Notes under the pieces: model-generated | Databases searched by the model: none | What the model was told of the DNA's origin: nothing | Seen by the model: the letters and a program-made list of their open reading frames with translations, nothing else | Shown here: positions 48,546 through 58,228 of the stretch, piece by piece | Layout: every line of letters begins with the position of its first letter | Numbering within the stretch: position 1 is the stretch's first letter | Made by a program: the position numbers and the translations under genes | Assembly (NCBI GenBank): GCA_963971405.1 | Contig: OZ020492.1 | Location: forward strand, 14,248,151-14,312,150 | Length of the DNA: 64,000 nucleotides | Direction: 5' to 3' | Source of the DNA: Psococerastis gibbosa | Lineage: Eukaryota; Arthropoda; Insecta; Psocodea; Psocidae

Positions 48546-48969
48546 TCCAGCGGAAAATGTAAGGAGGGTCACAAGTTGTTTGAAAGTTTAAAAGGTAACT
48601 TTTTTGGTGAAAAGTTGAGTTTTTATATTCATTTTTTTGTTACTAGGTATCTTATGAATTTACTCATTTAGGTCACCCTGACCCTCCTGTGAATCCGCCA
48701 TTGCGTAGACCAGACCGTAGGTTATTAGCTTATGAAAAACGCTGTAGGATACAAAAAAGAGTGAAACTCTTGCACCATGTTGACAATTTTTATTACTTGA
48801 GTAGATTTATTTTTGAAAATATTAATAATAATTCTTTAAAAACCCAATAGGATTGAACTTGTACACGCTTTCCTATTCATTAATAGTGTGAGTGATTAAG
48901 AAATGTCGGAGAGAGGGGCCAGGGGGGGGGGGTGTAGCCCCTGGTTAGTCTAGTAGTAGTAGTAGTGTT

Positions 48970-49205
48970 CGTCGGGTTAATAACGACTTAGGCCTCATAT
49001 TTGGGCCCATAGAGCGACCCCGACTTGACTGTCCTACGCCAGCCCATAGGACAGTGGACAGTGGATTCCGAACCACTTGGGAAACACAGTGAAGTCACAC
49101 GATTAGTTTGATGTTTCCCTACCGGCACTGTGCACACGACCAAGTTATCTGCAGCTTTGAACCTGCTCTGGTCCGCTGGATTCAACTTGGTATGGCGGCC
49201 GGTTT
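48970..49205 (-). repeat. Dispersed repeat D, copy 1
   Basis: About 230 bp matching 52213-52455 in reverse orientation: CCAAGTTGAATCCAGCGGAC, CAGAGCAGGTTCAAAGCTGC, GTGCACAGTGCCGGTAGGG and TTTCCCAAGTGGTTCGGAAT. Fragments of open frame appear in both copies; the origin is unknown. Confidence 0.65.
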
Positions 49206-49499
49206 CCCTGGTTAGTGGTTACTGACCTGATTCCAATCAGCTATGGTGTATATAATTGTTTTGGAATTTTTTTTATGTCTGGCACGATTTTCCCTATCCT
49301 ATCTATTGTTCAATAGTGAACTTAAAAATATTTTCACAAGCACTTTCCAGTCTAAAACTGTCTTGTTTACATTTTTAACCCCAGGTTTAATTATTACTAA
49401 CAGCACGGTAGGCCCACGGGAGGCAATGCATTTGACTAGAGGTGTGGAATATGGATTTATTCATTATCAGATATTGAATATTATTATGTTAATTTAAAA

Positions 49500-50030
49500 A
49501 AATCGTTTTTTTCGGGGAGTAAATCTCCCCAAAATTAAGTTATAAAAAAAATGAAAAACACACCCCTAAACAATAATTTTGTAAGCCTATCTTACGGACC
49601 GAATTTCATCAAATTATCGAGCAGTTTTACCTCAAATTCATATGCAGATAGGCCATCTGACGGGCAGACAAACAGACACTAACTTCGTAAAACTCACATT
49701 TTTTGGGGTCCTGGGACGCAGTGGCGGCGCTACGGGGGTGCCCGAGGGGGCCTGGCCCCCCAACAGTTTTGAGATATTTTACATCTTGTTAAATTGCAGC
49801 ATTATTGAACGGTATACCTACTCCCAATGAAAAGTGTTTTGTTTCTTCATTGGCCCCCCCAGATAGAAGTCATGCCCCTCCATGGCCCCCCGCCTTAAAA
49901 TTTGTAGCGCCGCCACTGCTGGGACGTTAAATTCAGTCAAAATCTTGAAATTGAAAATTTCGAAGAACATAATGCTTTCCTTATACATAACGTAGCGTAG
50001 AATGTAGCATATTAATAGGAAAACAATACA
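49500..50030 (-). mobile_element. ~830-bp element, partial copy C, split by a hAT MITE
   Basis: Left part 49500-49718 (GGGGAGTAAATCTCCCC, CAGACAAACAGACAC, TTTTTTGGGGTCCTGGGACG); right part 49927-50030 (TTAAATTCAGTCAAAATCTTG, ATTTCGAAGAACATAATGC, TTTCCTTAT). A MITE lies exactly between them. Confidence 0.65.
49719..49918. mobile_element. hAT-type MITE, 200 bp, perfect 8-bp target duplication
   Basis: Ends CAGTGGCGGCGCTAC and GTAGCGCCGCCACTG are perfect inverted repeats. CTGGGACG occurs at 49711-49718 and again at 49919-49926. Removing one copy restores the surrounding ~830-bp element. The 8-bp duplication and CAGTG ends are hAT hallmarks. Confidence 0.93.
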
Positions 50031-50039
50031 TTTTTATCT

Positions 50040-51049
50040 TAATGTACGGTAATGGAATTTAATTCCAAATATAGAGTAAATAGCTTTGCTAAGTCTTGGA
50101 TCCTGTCCCTACAATATGACATTCAAAACGGAAAGTTCCCAAGTAGCCCACGGTATAGTCGATAAGACTTTTTGTAGTTTCCTCCATTAAATCCCAAAAA
50201 TTAGGAAGTTTTTGTACTCGTAGATTAAAACTTAATAAAATACATTTTTAGTGGCTTGGGGGTTTGAATAATAGATTTCCCTACGTTAATGGGACCCCAA
50301 GATTATATTATAGTGTTATCAGTGTAGTTGTGGATATGGCCGCTAGGTAGCGGCAAAATAGGCCTTCAGTCTGCAGGCAACTGGGCACTGGCACAAACAG
50401 CATTTCTCAGTTCAGTTGAAGGACGAGTGTCAATTGTGTTCTACTAGGCTTAACTTACACGTTTCAACTTAAGAGGTTTGTTTTAGAATTATTACATTTT
50501 TATTTTATTGTTTAAGTTCAGAGTGTTTTGGGATTTCGGTAAAGGTTCAGTTTAGCTACCCCGCTGTATCAAAAGTCGAATGAAAATGCTTTTAATATGG
50601 AAAGAAAACATCCTATTTGCAAGGGAGTTCATATTTTAAGCAAGGGTTGTCTTATTTACATGGCTCTGACAATGTTCCTTGCATAAAGAAAATTTATGAG
50701 CAATTTGTCCCTATACCAGCCCATGCAAAAATTCGAAGTAAATTCGGCTTTAACTCAAAAACTATACTTTTCCGACTTTTAATTCTTTCGGAAATGGGTT
50801 TCTTTAAAGCTAAATCAACGATATAGAACCAAATTTTGCGATTTTATGAGGGGTAGCTAAACTGAACCATTACCGGGATTTCATCTAGGGGCGGATTTCT
50901 GTTAGTGAGGGGTGCAATCAGGGGCCCGGGCCAACATGAATTGAACCTACCCACAACTGAGGATCTGGGAACATTTTGATAACTGCGATTTAGCGGGTTT
51001 CAAACAGATTTCCATGTAATGGGCACATTGGTGGGTGATGGTGGTCACG
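50040..51049. other. No gene recognised
   Basis: AT-rich. A GAGGGGTAGCTAAACTGAACC block (50848-50868 region) mirrors GGTTCAGTTTAGCTACCCCG at 50544-50563, giving an inverted pair about 320 bp apart that may bound another small element. Confidence 0.4.
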
Positions 51050-51434
51050 AAGGCGCCCATTCCACCGACCGGCTAGGGCTATTTACAAAAACGGTGACGT
51101 GGTAGCAGACATTCAAGACTTAGGTGGCGTTTCCACCGGCCTCGCATTCAGAATGCAAATGACATTGACGGAAATTAGAATTTTTCTTTTTATAGAAATC
51201 TTTAAATTGTTTATACTTAACATATCCCATGACGCCATTTTTTAATTTTAGTTTGTTTGTTTGTGATTTTACTGCATGATCATTGATCAATTTTAACTAT
51301 GGCATAGAGGAAAATAAACATTTCCGTCAATTCTGCAATGCGAGGTCGGTGGAAACGCCGCCTAAGTCTTGAATGTCTGCTACCACGTCACTGTTTTTGT
51401 AAATAGCCCTAGCCGGTCGGTGGAATGGGCGCCT
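51050..51434. mobile_element. Long-TIR DNA element, 385 bp, ~120-bp terminal inverted repeats
   Basis: The left arm begins AAGGCGCCCATTCCACCGAC and runs through GGTGACGTGGTAGCAGACAT and GGTGGCGTTTCCACCG. The right arm is its reverse complement with only a few changes, ending GGTCGGTGGAATGGGCGCCTT (51414-51434). The AT-rich centre is about 130 bp. I see no clear target duplication, so the superfamily is open. Confidence 0.85.
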
Positions 51435-51654
51435 TAGAAGATATTGTCTGTATAGGCTATGTCATAAACGACAAAACAGTAGCTTATTGTCGTTATTTGA
51501 AGGCCCTGCCAACGACCTCAGCTGATTTTAGAATGTTATCGGTATTGTTTCCGTATGAATTTCGGCCACTGGCAAACTGGTCGACGTCAACCCACACCGA
51601 CTAGAAGTGGCAATGAACAAGCTGAGACCTGCTTACCATTGACATTGTAATAGG

Positions 51655-51821
51655 CAGTGCCGTAGCCAGGGGGGTTCAACCCCCACCCCCCGAAATGAAA
51701 TGGCTTGACCCTAGATAGAATCGGATTTTAGGAGGAAAAATAAAAACTACTATGTAATATCCAATGAAATTTCGGAACCTTCCCCCCCCCCCTCTGAAAG
51801 AAAATCCTAGCTACGGCCTTG
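51655..51821. mobile_element. G-tract hAT-type MITE (GCCGTAGCCA family), 167 bp, perfect 8-bp target duplication
   Basis: Left end CAGTGCCGTAGCCAGG; right end inverted CAAGGCCGTAGCTAGG. GTAATAGG flanks both sides (51647-51654 and 51822-51829). The core is the reverse complement of the element at 5734-5912. Confidence 0.93.
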
Positions 51822-51989
51822 GTAATAGGCGTCAGCTGGATGTAACCAAGTTTGAGAATGATCATGCCATCCAATGGAAAAAGAACCGGTACGACTGGTA
51901 CGAGTGAATCCGTACGTGCTTTCCTATTTATGATTAATTATAGGTACGGTACTGAGATAAATAAATAAATAAATAAATATTGACTTTTT

Positions 51990-52205
51990 TGTTCTATATT
52001 ACTCAGTCAACAAGTCAACCTAGCGGAGTTAGGGCTATAAAGCCCTCTCTTATACACTCAACTAGGAAGGCCCAGGACTGCTTGCTTTACATGCCCTCCG
52101 AAGCATGGCCAGAAAATGTAGCAAGTGTGGGACTCGAACCAACAACCTTTCGGGTGAAAGTCTGTCTGTACCTGAGTCTGTACCACTACTCTACATGTAT
52201 AGTAT
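51990..52205 (-). repeat. tRNA-derived SINE family 1
   Basis: On the minus strand: ACATGTAGAGTAGTGGTACAGACTC, written here in part as TAGAGTAGTGGTACAGACTC, B box GGTTCGAGTCC (complement at 52130-52140), GGCCATGCTTCGGAGGGCAT and AGAGAGGGCTTTATAGCCC. It corresponds to 60398-60600, with a duplicated GTCTGT stretch in the head. Confidence 0.75.
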
Positions 52206-52212
52206 AAGTAGG

Positions 52213-52455
52213 CTAGTTCCGTGGTTTGCCGGCCGCTATACCAAGTTGAATCCAGCGGACCAGAGCAGGTTCAAAGCTGCTGATAAATTGGTCGTGTGCA
52301 CAGTGCCGGTAGGGAAACATGGTAGGACTTGTCCTGGTCTCCTCCGAACTAATCGTGTGACTTCACTGTGTTTCCCAAGTGGTTCGGAATCCACTATAAT
52401 CAGGAGGTCCACTGGAGTCCTATGGGCCCACACTGTGGCCTGAGACTGTGTCAAA
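52213..52455 (+). repeat. Dispersed repeat D, copy 2
   Basis: Inverted relative to copy 1 at 48970-49205 and clearly similar over about 230 bp. A third, shorter relative is seen near 62975-63040 (TTTGGGCCCATAGG). Confidence 0.65.
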
Positions 52456-52514
52456 CCATACTACTACTAGTTCCGTGGTAAACAATTGTCCTAGGGTTAA
52501 ATTTCGGTTGCCTT

Positions 52515-53225
52515 AACCAAATCTCTGAATTGATCGATGGGACAGTTGTATAGTCTAGAATGGGCATACCAATATATTACAACACTGTAATAATGGCAGG
52601 GTATGCAAAGTATTGGGACATCAATTATCCTTAATTTTTTAAGTTCAAAACCAAATCTTTGTTTGGGAAAGCAACCTATTTGGTTCTGTTGCTCTATGTA
52701 ACAACTAAAACATACCTGAAGTTAGAAAGTATCGATAGAAATGTTCAGCAGAAAAATTATTTTTTAGTAATTTTTCATGAAAAGTGAACTTTTTATTTTT
52801 TTGCCCCCAGAAGGAAACTATCAAGGGGCAAGCGACCTAGTATATTTTGTTTGCATTAGTAACGACTACAATACATGTGAATTTAAAGAAAATTGTTGTA
52901 GGTGTTTTTGAGAAATAAGTATCAAAGCCTTTTTTTGGAGTTGTCTGGGAGTAAACCCACCGAAATTGAGTTAGCCCAAAATATTACAAAGGTCCGAGTT
53001 ATTTTTGTGAACCTACAGATTTTCATCAAAATCATCCGGGTGGTCTGCCCACAAATCGACGAACAGACAGACAGACCGAGAGACCAACGTAAAAAAAAAT
53101 TTTTTTTTGGGTTCCTAGGACCTTAAAACGTGTGAATCCCCTGAAATCTTGTAACTGAAATTTTCGAGCATCACAAAGCTTTCCTTATAGCCTACTACTG
53201 TACTTATAAATAGGAAAGCAAAAAT
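52515..53225 (-). mobile_element. ~830-bp non-autonomous element, copy D
   Basis: On the minus strand it has the family order. The right end is ATAAATAGGAAAGCA (53208-53222); inside are CAGACAGACAGACCGAG, GAGTTAGCCCAAAATATT, CCCCCAGAAGGAAACTATC, TCGATAGAAATGTTCAGCAG and GGGAAAGCAACCTATTTGG. Confidence 0.7.
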
Positions 53226-53719
53226 CAAACGACGCACTTGTTAGAATTTGCGCGATTGGACGGGAAGTGACAAACTTAGATTTGCTATGAACGTTGGCCC
53301 TGGCCTAGACCTTTTAGTCACTTTTGCGCATGACTGTTATTTTTTTTTTTTTATGTAAAAGCGTGAATTTGACATCAGTTGCGGTTATCAAGTGTCGTGG
53401 TTTTACCAGATGCGGATTTTTTTTTTCGTGGTAGCAGAAAGTGTCGTGCAATATCAACGGAGACTTTGTACTACTGTCACTATGGCATCATGGCATATCG
53501 GTTGTCTACGTGCTGAATGATAAGATTAGGAATTGTCTGTAATGAAACTAATTAGATATACGGCCATTGCATTTTGCCAAGGGGCACTTGTTATTGGGAA
53601 TGAAGCTTGCAATAAAATTTGACTAGGCTTACTATCGAACTCTGAATAACCAGAATAAGTAACAGTAAAACTGTGGTTGCGTCCATATATACAAGAAAGG
53701 AGCCCACTGGATCGGACAT

Positions 53720-53940
53720 TTGCTACTACACGAGATCTTCGTCAGTTGCATCACAGAAGGAACCATAAAAGGTGTCAACTGACCTGGGCACCCAAGAGAA
53801 GAATATCTGCAGCAAGTGATGGACGACGTAGGGGTTGCTACATACGTGGAGCTGAACAGGGCGTACCAGGATTGAGAGGAGTGGAGGCATCGATGCCACA
53901 ATTTGCTGCCAACCGGCTGTAACTTGGTGAAGATGAAGAG
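53720..53940 (+). pseudogene. LINE C-terminal fragment
   Basis: Same block as 18690-18915: AGCAAGTGATGGACGACG, CATACGTGGAGCTGAACAGG, GAGGCATCGATGCC and CGGCTGTAACTT. The translated text has EGTIKG and EEYLQQVMDDV with stops, so it is inactive. Confidence 0.5.
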
Positions 53941-54039
53941 ATAATTAAATATAATAGAAACATCCTGGGAAACTTCCCCATTATTGTTATTATTATCATC
54001 ATTGCTAAAGGTCTGGCCACTGCAGCTACACTAGTCCAC

Positions 54040-54470
54040 CATATGTCTCTCGATTACATCATCCTTTTAAACATTACTACATTACTCCTTGGCGCTACTG
54101 CCCGTGAAGGGCCTTCGCATACTCTGCCATATCGCGCCAGCCAGCGCGGTCCTACGCTCCCCTTCGCCAGTCATCGACGCCAAGGGTCGCCAGATCCACC
54201 TCGACGTCGTCCAGCCATCGCATCCGTAATCGTCCCACTCGTCTTCTCCCTTGGGGCAACTTGTGTAAGGCTGCTCTTGTAGCCCTATTGTCCGGCATTT
54301 TTTCCACGTGCCCTAGACACCTGATGCGGGCTCTCTTGATTTCGGCTACTATCGGAGGTTCTCGGTATATCGCGTAGAGCTCGTCATTTCTCCGGATACG
54401 TCACTCTCTCTGTCCTTTCCTCTCTCCCTGATTTTGCAATGGTGCAAACACCTTTTGGAGTATCTTACGC
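54040..54470 (-). pseudogene. LINE C-terminal fragment, other family
   Basis: The minus strand translates to GHVEKMPDNRATRAAL, then RLRMRWLDDVEVDLATLGV and DRAGWRDMAEYAKALHG. This GRxRxRWxDDVxxDL ... DRxxWRxxxxxAK pattern is common at the end of LINE proteins. Frame breaks are present. Confidence 0.7.
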
Positions 54471-54865
54471 TACCACCGCTCCTCCGAGTCATTCCATCCT
54501 TTTATACAGTTGCATATGCATACACTGAAAATCATAAGACCTTCGTCCATCGCTATGTCGGACAAATTGGGCGTAGGCTAAGAATGGTTTTTATGATGAC
54601 CTGAGGCATGTTCATCCACATCGATGTTATTATCACCACTTATAATAGCTAGCAGTGGTGGTACTGTGCAGGTTTTGTTTACGACGCATTATAGTGAATG
54701 AATGAATGAATGAATGAAGGAATGTATTTCCAAGACAATATGTAGTAAATATGCACATTACATTAGAATTGTAATCGCTGGGCTTTAGCAGCCCGTACGC
54801 AATCAGTACCTGTTGCATTGATGTTTTTTCTCAATTAAAGAACCGGTCCGAGTTTACTCGAACAT

Positions 54866-55687
54866 GCCTTCCAATTTATCAACATTAGTAGATGGAGAAT
54901 ATGAGTAATTTCATGGTAAATAATTTTCCAGTGGTTAAATTTCCGATATCTCGGGGGGAGGGGGGGGGGTTGTCCACCTGACCTGACTGGAAGTGAGGCA
55001 AAATTCTAGATAGGTCAGACAAACACATTAATTACCACACAGCAATAATGGCAGGGCATGCAATGCATTTGAGCGCGAATTCACTATCATTTTTTCAAAT
55101 AATAATTTTTTGTGCAAAACCAAATATTTTTTTGGGAAAGCAACCTATCCGGTTTTGTTACTCAATTTAACGCCAAAAACATGCCTGAAGGTAGAAATCA
55201 TCGATAGAAAGGTTTCGCAGAAAAATTATTTTTTAGTCATTTTTCATTAAAATGTAGTTATTTTTATTTTTTAACCCCCAGAAGGAAACTATCAAGGGGC
55301 AAGCCACCCCCCGCATTTTGTCAACATTAATAACGACTACAATAAATGAGAATATAAAAGAAATTGTTGGAGCCGTTTTTGAGAAATACTATTTTTAGAC
55401 GTTTTTTTGGAGTTTTTTGAGAATAAAACCCCCCCAAATTGAGTTAGCTCCCAAATAAATAAAACGGTTCCGAGGTATGATTTTTGTGAACCAACATGCC
55501 GAATTTAATCAAAATCGACCGAGTAGTTTGCCCGGAAATCGATGCACAGACAGACAGACAGATATTTCGTAAAAACCACTTTTTTGGGTTCCTGGGACCT
55601 CAAAACGTGTAAATCCGTTGAAATCTCGGAATCGAAAATTTCGACCATCACAAAGCTTTCCTTTACTACGTATAAATTGGAAAGCAA
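54866..55687 (-). mobile_element. ~830-bp non-autonomous element, copy E (most complete)
   Basis: The ends are GCCTTCCAATTTATC on the left and ATAAATTGGAAAGC on the right, inverted to each other. All internal blocks of the family are present, including GGAAAGCAACCTATCCGG, CATGCCTGAAGGTAGAAATC, AAACCCCCCCAAATTGAG and CAGACAGACAGACAG. Minus-strand open frames (55505-55745) are not genes. Confidence 0.75.
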
Positions 55688-55882
55688 AAACCGCCATTGT
55701 AATTAATATTATTTTCCGTACCATACTGCTACTTGGCTCTTTCAAACTGATATAGAATCAGATGTCTTTAGGATGCTAGCCAATCTATAACCTGTACCTC
55801 AAGGGGAAATCGGACACGCCAACAGTGATGCTATCCTATTTATACGGGAAGGAAAGCTATGTGATTGAAAAATTTACCGTGC

Positions 55883-56040
55883 TTGTACATGAGCAAGTCT
55901 CTACACACCTTGTGATCGGAGACGTGTCGTAACTCGCCACAAGTACCTATTAGTTCACTTAGTGAGGCACCTGAAGAGGTAAATCGCAGACATTCATTAA
56001 ATTCCTTGCACGCGATTAACCTATATTAAGATAAATAAAT
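55883..56040 (+). repeat. tRNA-derived SINE family 2, diverged copy
   Basis: ACCGTGCTTGTACATGAGC, GATCGGAGACGTGTCGTAAC, GACATTCATTAAATTCC and ACGCGATTAA correspond to 8508-8670, with more changes. An (AAAT)n-like tail follows. Confidence 0.6.
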
Positions 56041-56659
56041 AAAAAAAATATTAAAAGCTGGAAGTGACATTTTCGAATGAGAATGCACACATTTCGGTCT
56101 TCCATTTGCATTATTGTCGTTGTAATATTAAAACAGTTGGCCAGTTGATTGTTTTTAGGAAACTGAAGGTCAAAATATGTTTATTTACCTAATAGATAAA
56201 TAGACAGTCCACATTATGTCGCCGTAAGGCTATAATGACCTTAGCAGACATGTTTACTATCGCTTCACATTTCACACTGTTACGAGTATAAACAATTAAA
56301 CAAAATCATTAGGCATTATATCTTATATGTATATCATATATACTATAAATGGCACCAGTACTTTTCCATTATTATCATATTCTAGCCCCAAAAGTCTGCC
56401 TATCTGGGGCCTGGGACACCCAGGGGGGAGAATATAATTTAGTACCGTAGTCCAGACCTGGAGTCGACCAACCCTGCCCTTGGGATTTCGCCGCCTTGGG
56501 AAACACCCCCCCCCCCCCTGCCCCATTAAAAACAAATGTTGCGAAAGAAATTTTAAGAAATACGACCTAAGTACAGGTATAGGGTGTAAACTCTCAAGGT
56601 ATACATAAGAATCACCATGGGTAAACACCAATGCTAAAAAATAGACCTCATTGATAGAT

Positions 56660-56770
56660 TAGAATTAACGGTACTTTCTTCAAAACCATTACAGCAGCTT
56701 CTCTAGTCGACCATCTGGTTTCTGACAAGGATTTCACAACAGGGGTTTTATTTTTTATAGATGAGGTATT
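56660..56770 (-). pseudogene. hAT/ZMYM1-like transposase fragment
   Basis: The minus-strand frame contains VKSLSETRWSTREAAVMVL. The S-x-T-R-W-x-x-R-x-x-A pattern is the hallmark after the zinc-finger part of hAT-derived transposases and ZMYM1-like proteins. Only about 35 codons remain. It lies 20 bp from a hAT-type MITE. Confidence 0.55.
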
Positions 56771-56790
56771 TTTTATTTTGAGTGCCCCCC

Positions 56791-57531
56791 CAGTGGCGTA
56801 GCCATAATTTTTTTTTTTTGGGGGGGGGGTCCAGTTTTCATGCAACATCAATACATAAAATTTGCCCGTTTACAATAGGTTTTCGAATGGGGTGGTGTTT
56901 CATTTGGCGCCCCCCCCCCCCCGTATTTTCGTAAAATAGTAGAAAAATAGGACAGCCGTCCTCACGGACGTATGCATCTCCTAATTAGAGGCATGATCTT
57001 AATTCCCTCACCCGAGGGGTTGGTGGGCAGAGGGGGGCCCGGGGGTCTCCCCCGGGGAAGGTTTTTGAAAAAAATAGGCCTGAAATTGTGGAGTTTTACA
57101 CATTTTGATGTACATACGTCTACGAACCTATTCTAATAATGTTTAGGTTTTACAGCCGAAGAATAGTAGACCTACTGCAAGAAAGGGGTAATTATATTCA
57201 AAAAGAATAGACCCAAAATAGTATAATTTACGCACTTTGAAAGCAGTTATGCTCATATTTTACATATGAAGAATATTACAGGTATCAAGGGGGGCCCGGG
57301 GGCTACCGTGAGGAATGTTTTTAAAAGATTAAAAGATAGGCCGGAAATAGTTTGTCGGCAAAAAAAATTGATTTTGCAGACGATAACATTATTAACAAAA
57401 CTGGAAACAGAGGGACCAGGTTCTCCCAGGGGATTTTTTTTTGGAATAAATATCTGATAATTTTTCTGTTTTGCTAAATTTTGGGGGGGGGGGGTCCAGA
57501 CCCCGCTGACCCGCCCTTGGTTACGCCACTG
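56791..57531. mobile_element. G-tract hAT-type MITE (GTGGCGTAGCCA family), 741 bp long form
   Basis: Ends CAGTGGCGTAGCCATA and, inverted, CAGTGGCGTAACCAAG. The ends align with the 435-bp element at 44369-44803, and an extra 300 bp lies in the middle (about 56925-57285). It sits inside a C run, so the target duplication is not decisive. Confidence 0.8.
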
Positions 57532-57539
57532 CCCCCCCC

Positions 57540-58075
57540 CCCTTGGCGCCAAGGGCAAAAGCCCAGTCTGCCCATTTATAGGACAGGGCCTGGGTGTGGA
57601 TGGGGAGGGGGCAATCACGGGTTTCCCAATTCTACCATCCCAGCAGTTTTTATTAAAATCGTCCAAATAACAAGAAATGAACGAAAATAATTTTATAATT
57701 TGAATGAAATAATTAAAAGAAAGACTCTTGTAGCCCTACGCACGACAGGAATAGCTTACCCGACCAGCAGGTGTTTGCGTGTTCTGACAGGCAATGTCAC
57801 TACATACGATTATTGACTATAGGAACTCACTACCCGACCACAACACACCGTGTATAGGTAGGTAAATCGTACCTGCCTCCAATCTTCTGTCGTGCCAAAT
57901 GTTTCGCCCTTAATTGTTGTCAGACACACAAATCGCGGCCAAGCTATGGTCTTCGACTTATTAAAGGTGTATATTGGAATACGGGCCAGAATATCTATAA
58001 GATATAAATATCATCTTTTGTGTACATGTATATGATTTTACAACAAGTGTTTACAATATTGTTCTTTTTTTGCAG
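57540..58075. other. No gene; upstream of the first recognised HSD17B12-like exon
   Basis: It ends with a pyrimidine tract and TTTTTTTGCAG acceptor at 58065-58075, so transcription starts further upstream. No donor was confidently matched in this interval. Confidence 0.4.
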
Positions 58076-58080
58076 TCAAA

Positions 58081-58228
58081 ATGAACGCCTTGGAAGTGTT
58101 CGGCGTGCTGGGTCTAATATACTTTGGATGGCTAGTCCTTCATCAGGCTCTCCGGTGTATTTACGTTTATATAATCAAGGCTCCACGAAACAGGGACTGT
58201 ATCCGAAGGGAGAAGGGCAGATGGGCAG
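58081..58228 (+). CDS. HSD17B12: HSD17B12-like exon 1 (residues 1-49)
   Basis: MNALEVFGVLGLIYFGWLVL begins a single membrane-spanning helix. It is followed by a basic cytosolic stretch (RNRDCIRREKGRW). Donor GGCAG/GTATGC, phase 1. Confidence 0.9.

Noticed and set aside
49642..49830. Short open frames in the ~830-bp element and MITEs as genes
   Set aside because: They cross the exact edge of a nested MITE insertion, so they cannot be ancestral coding sequence.
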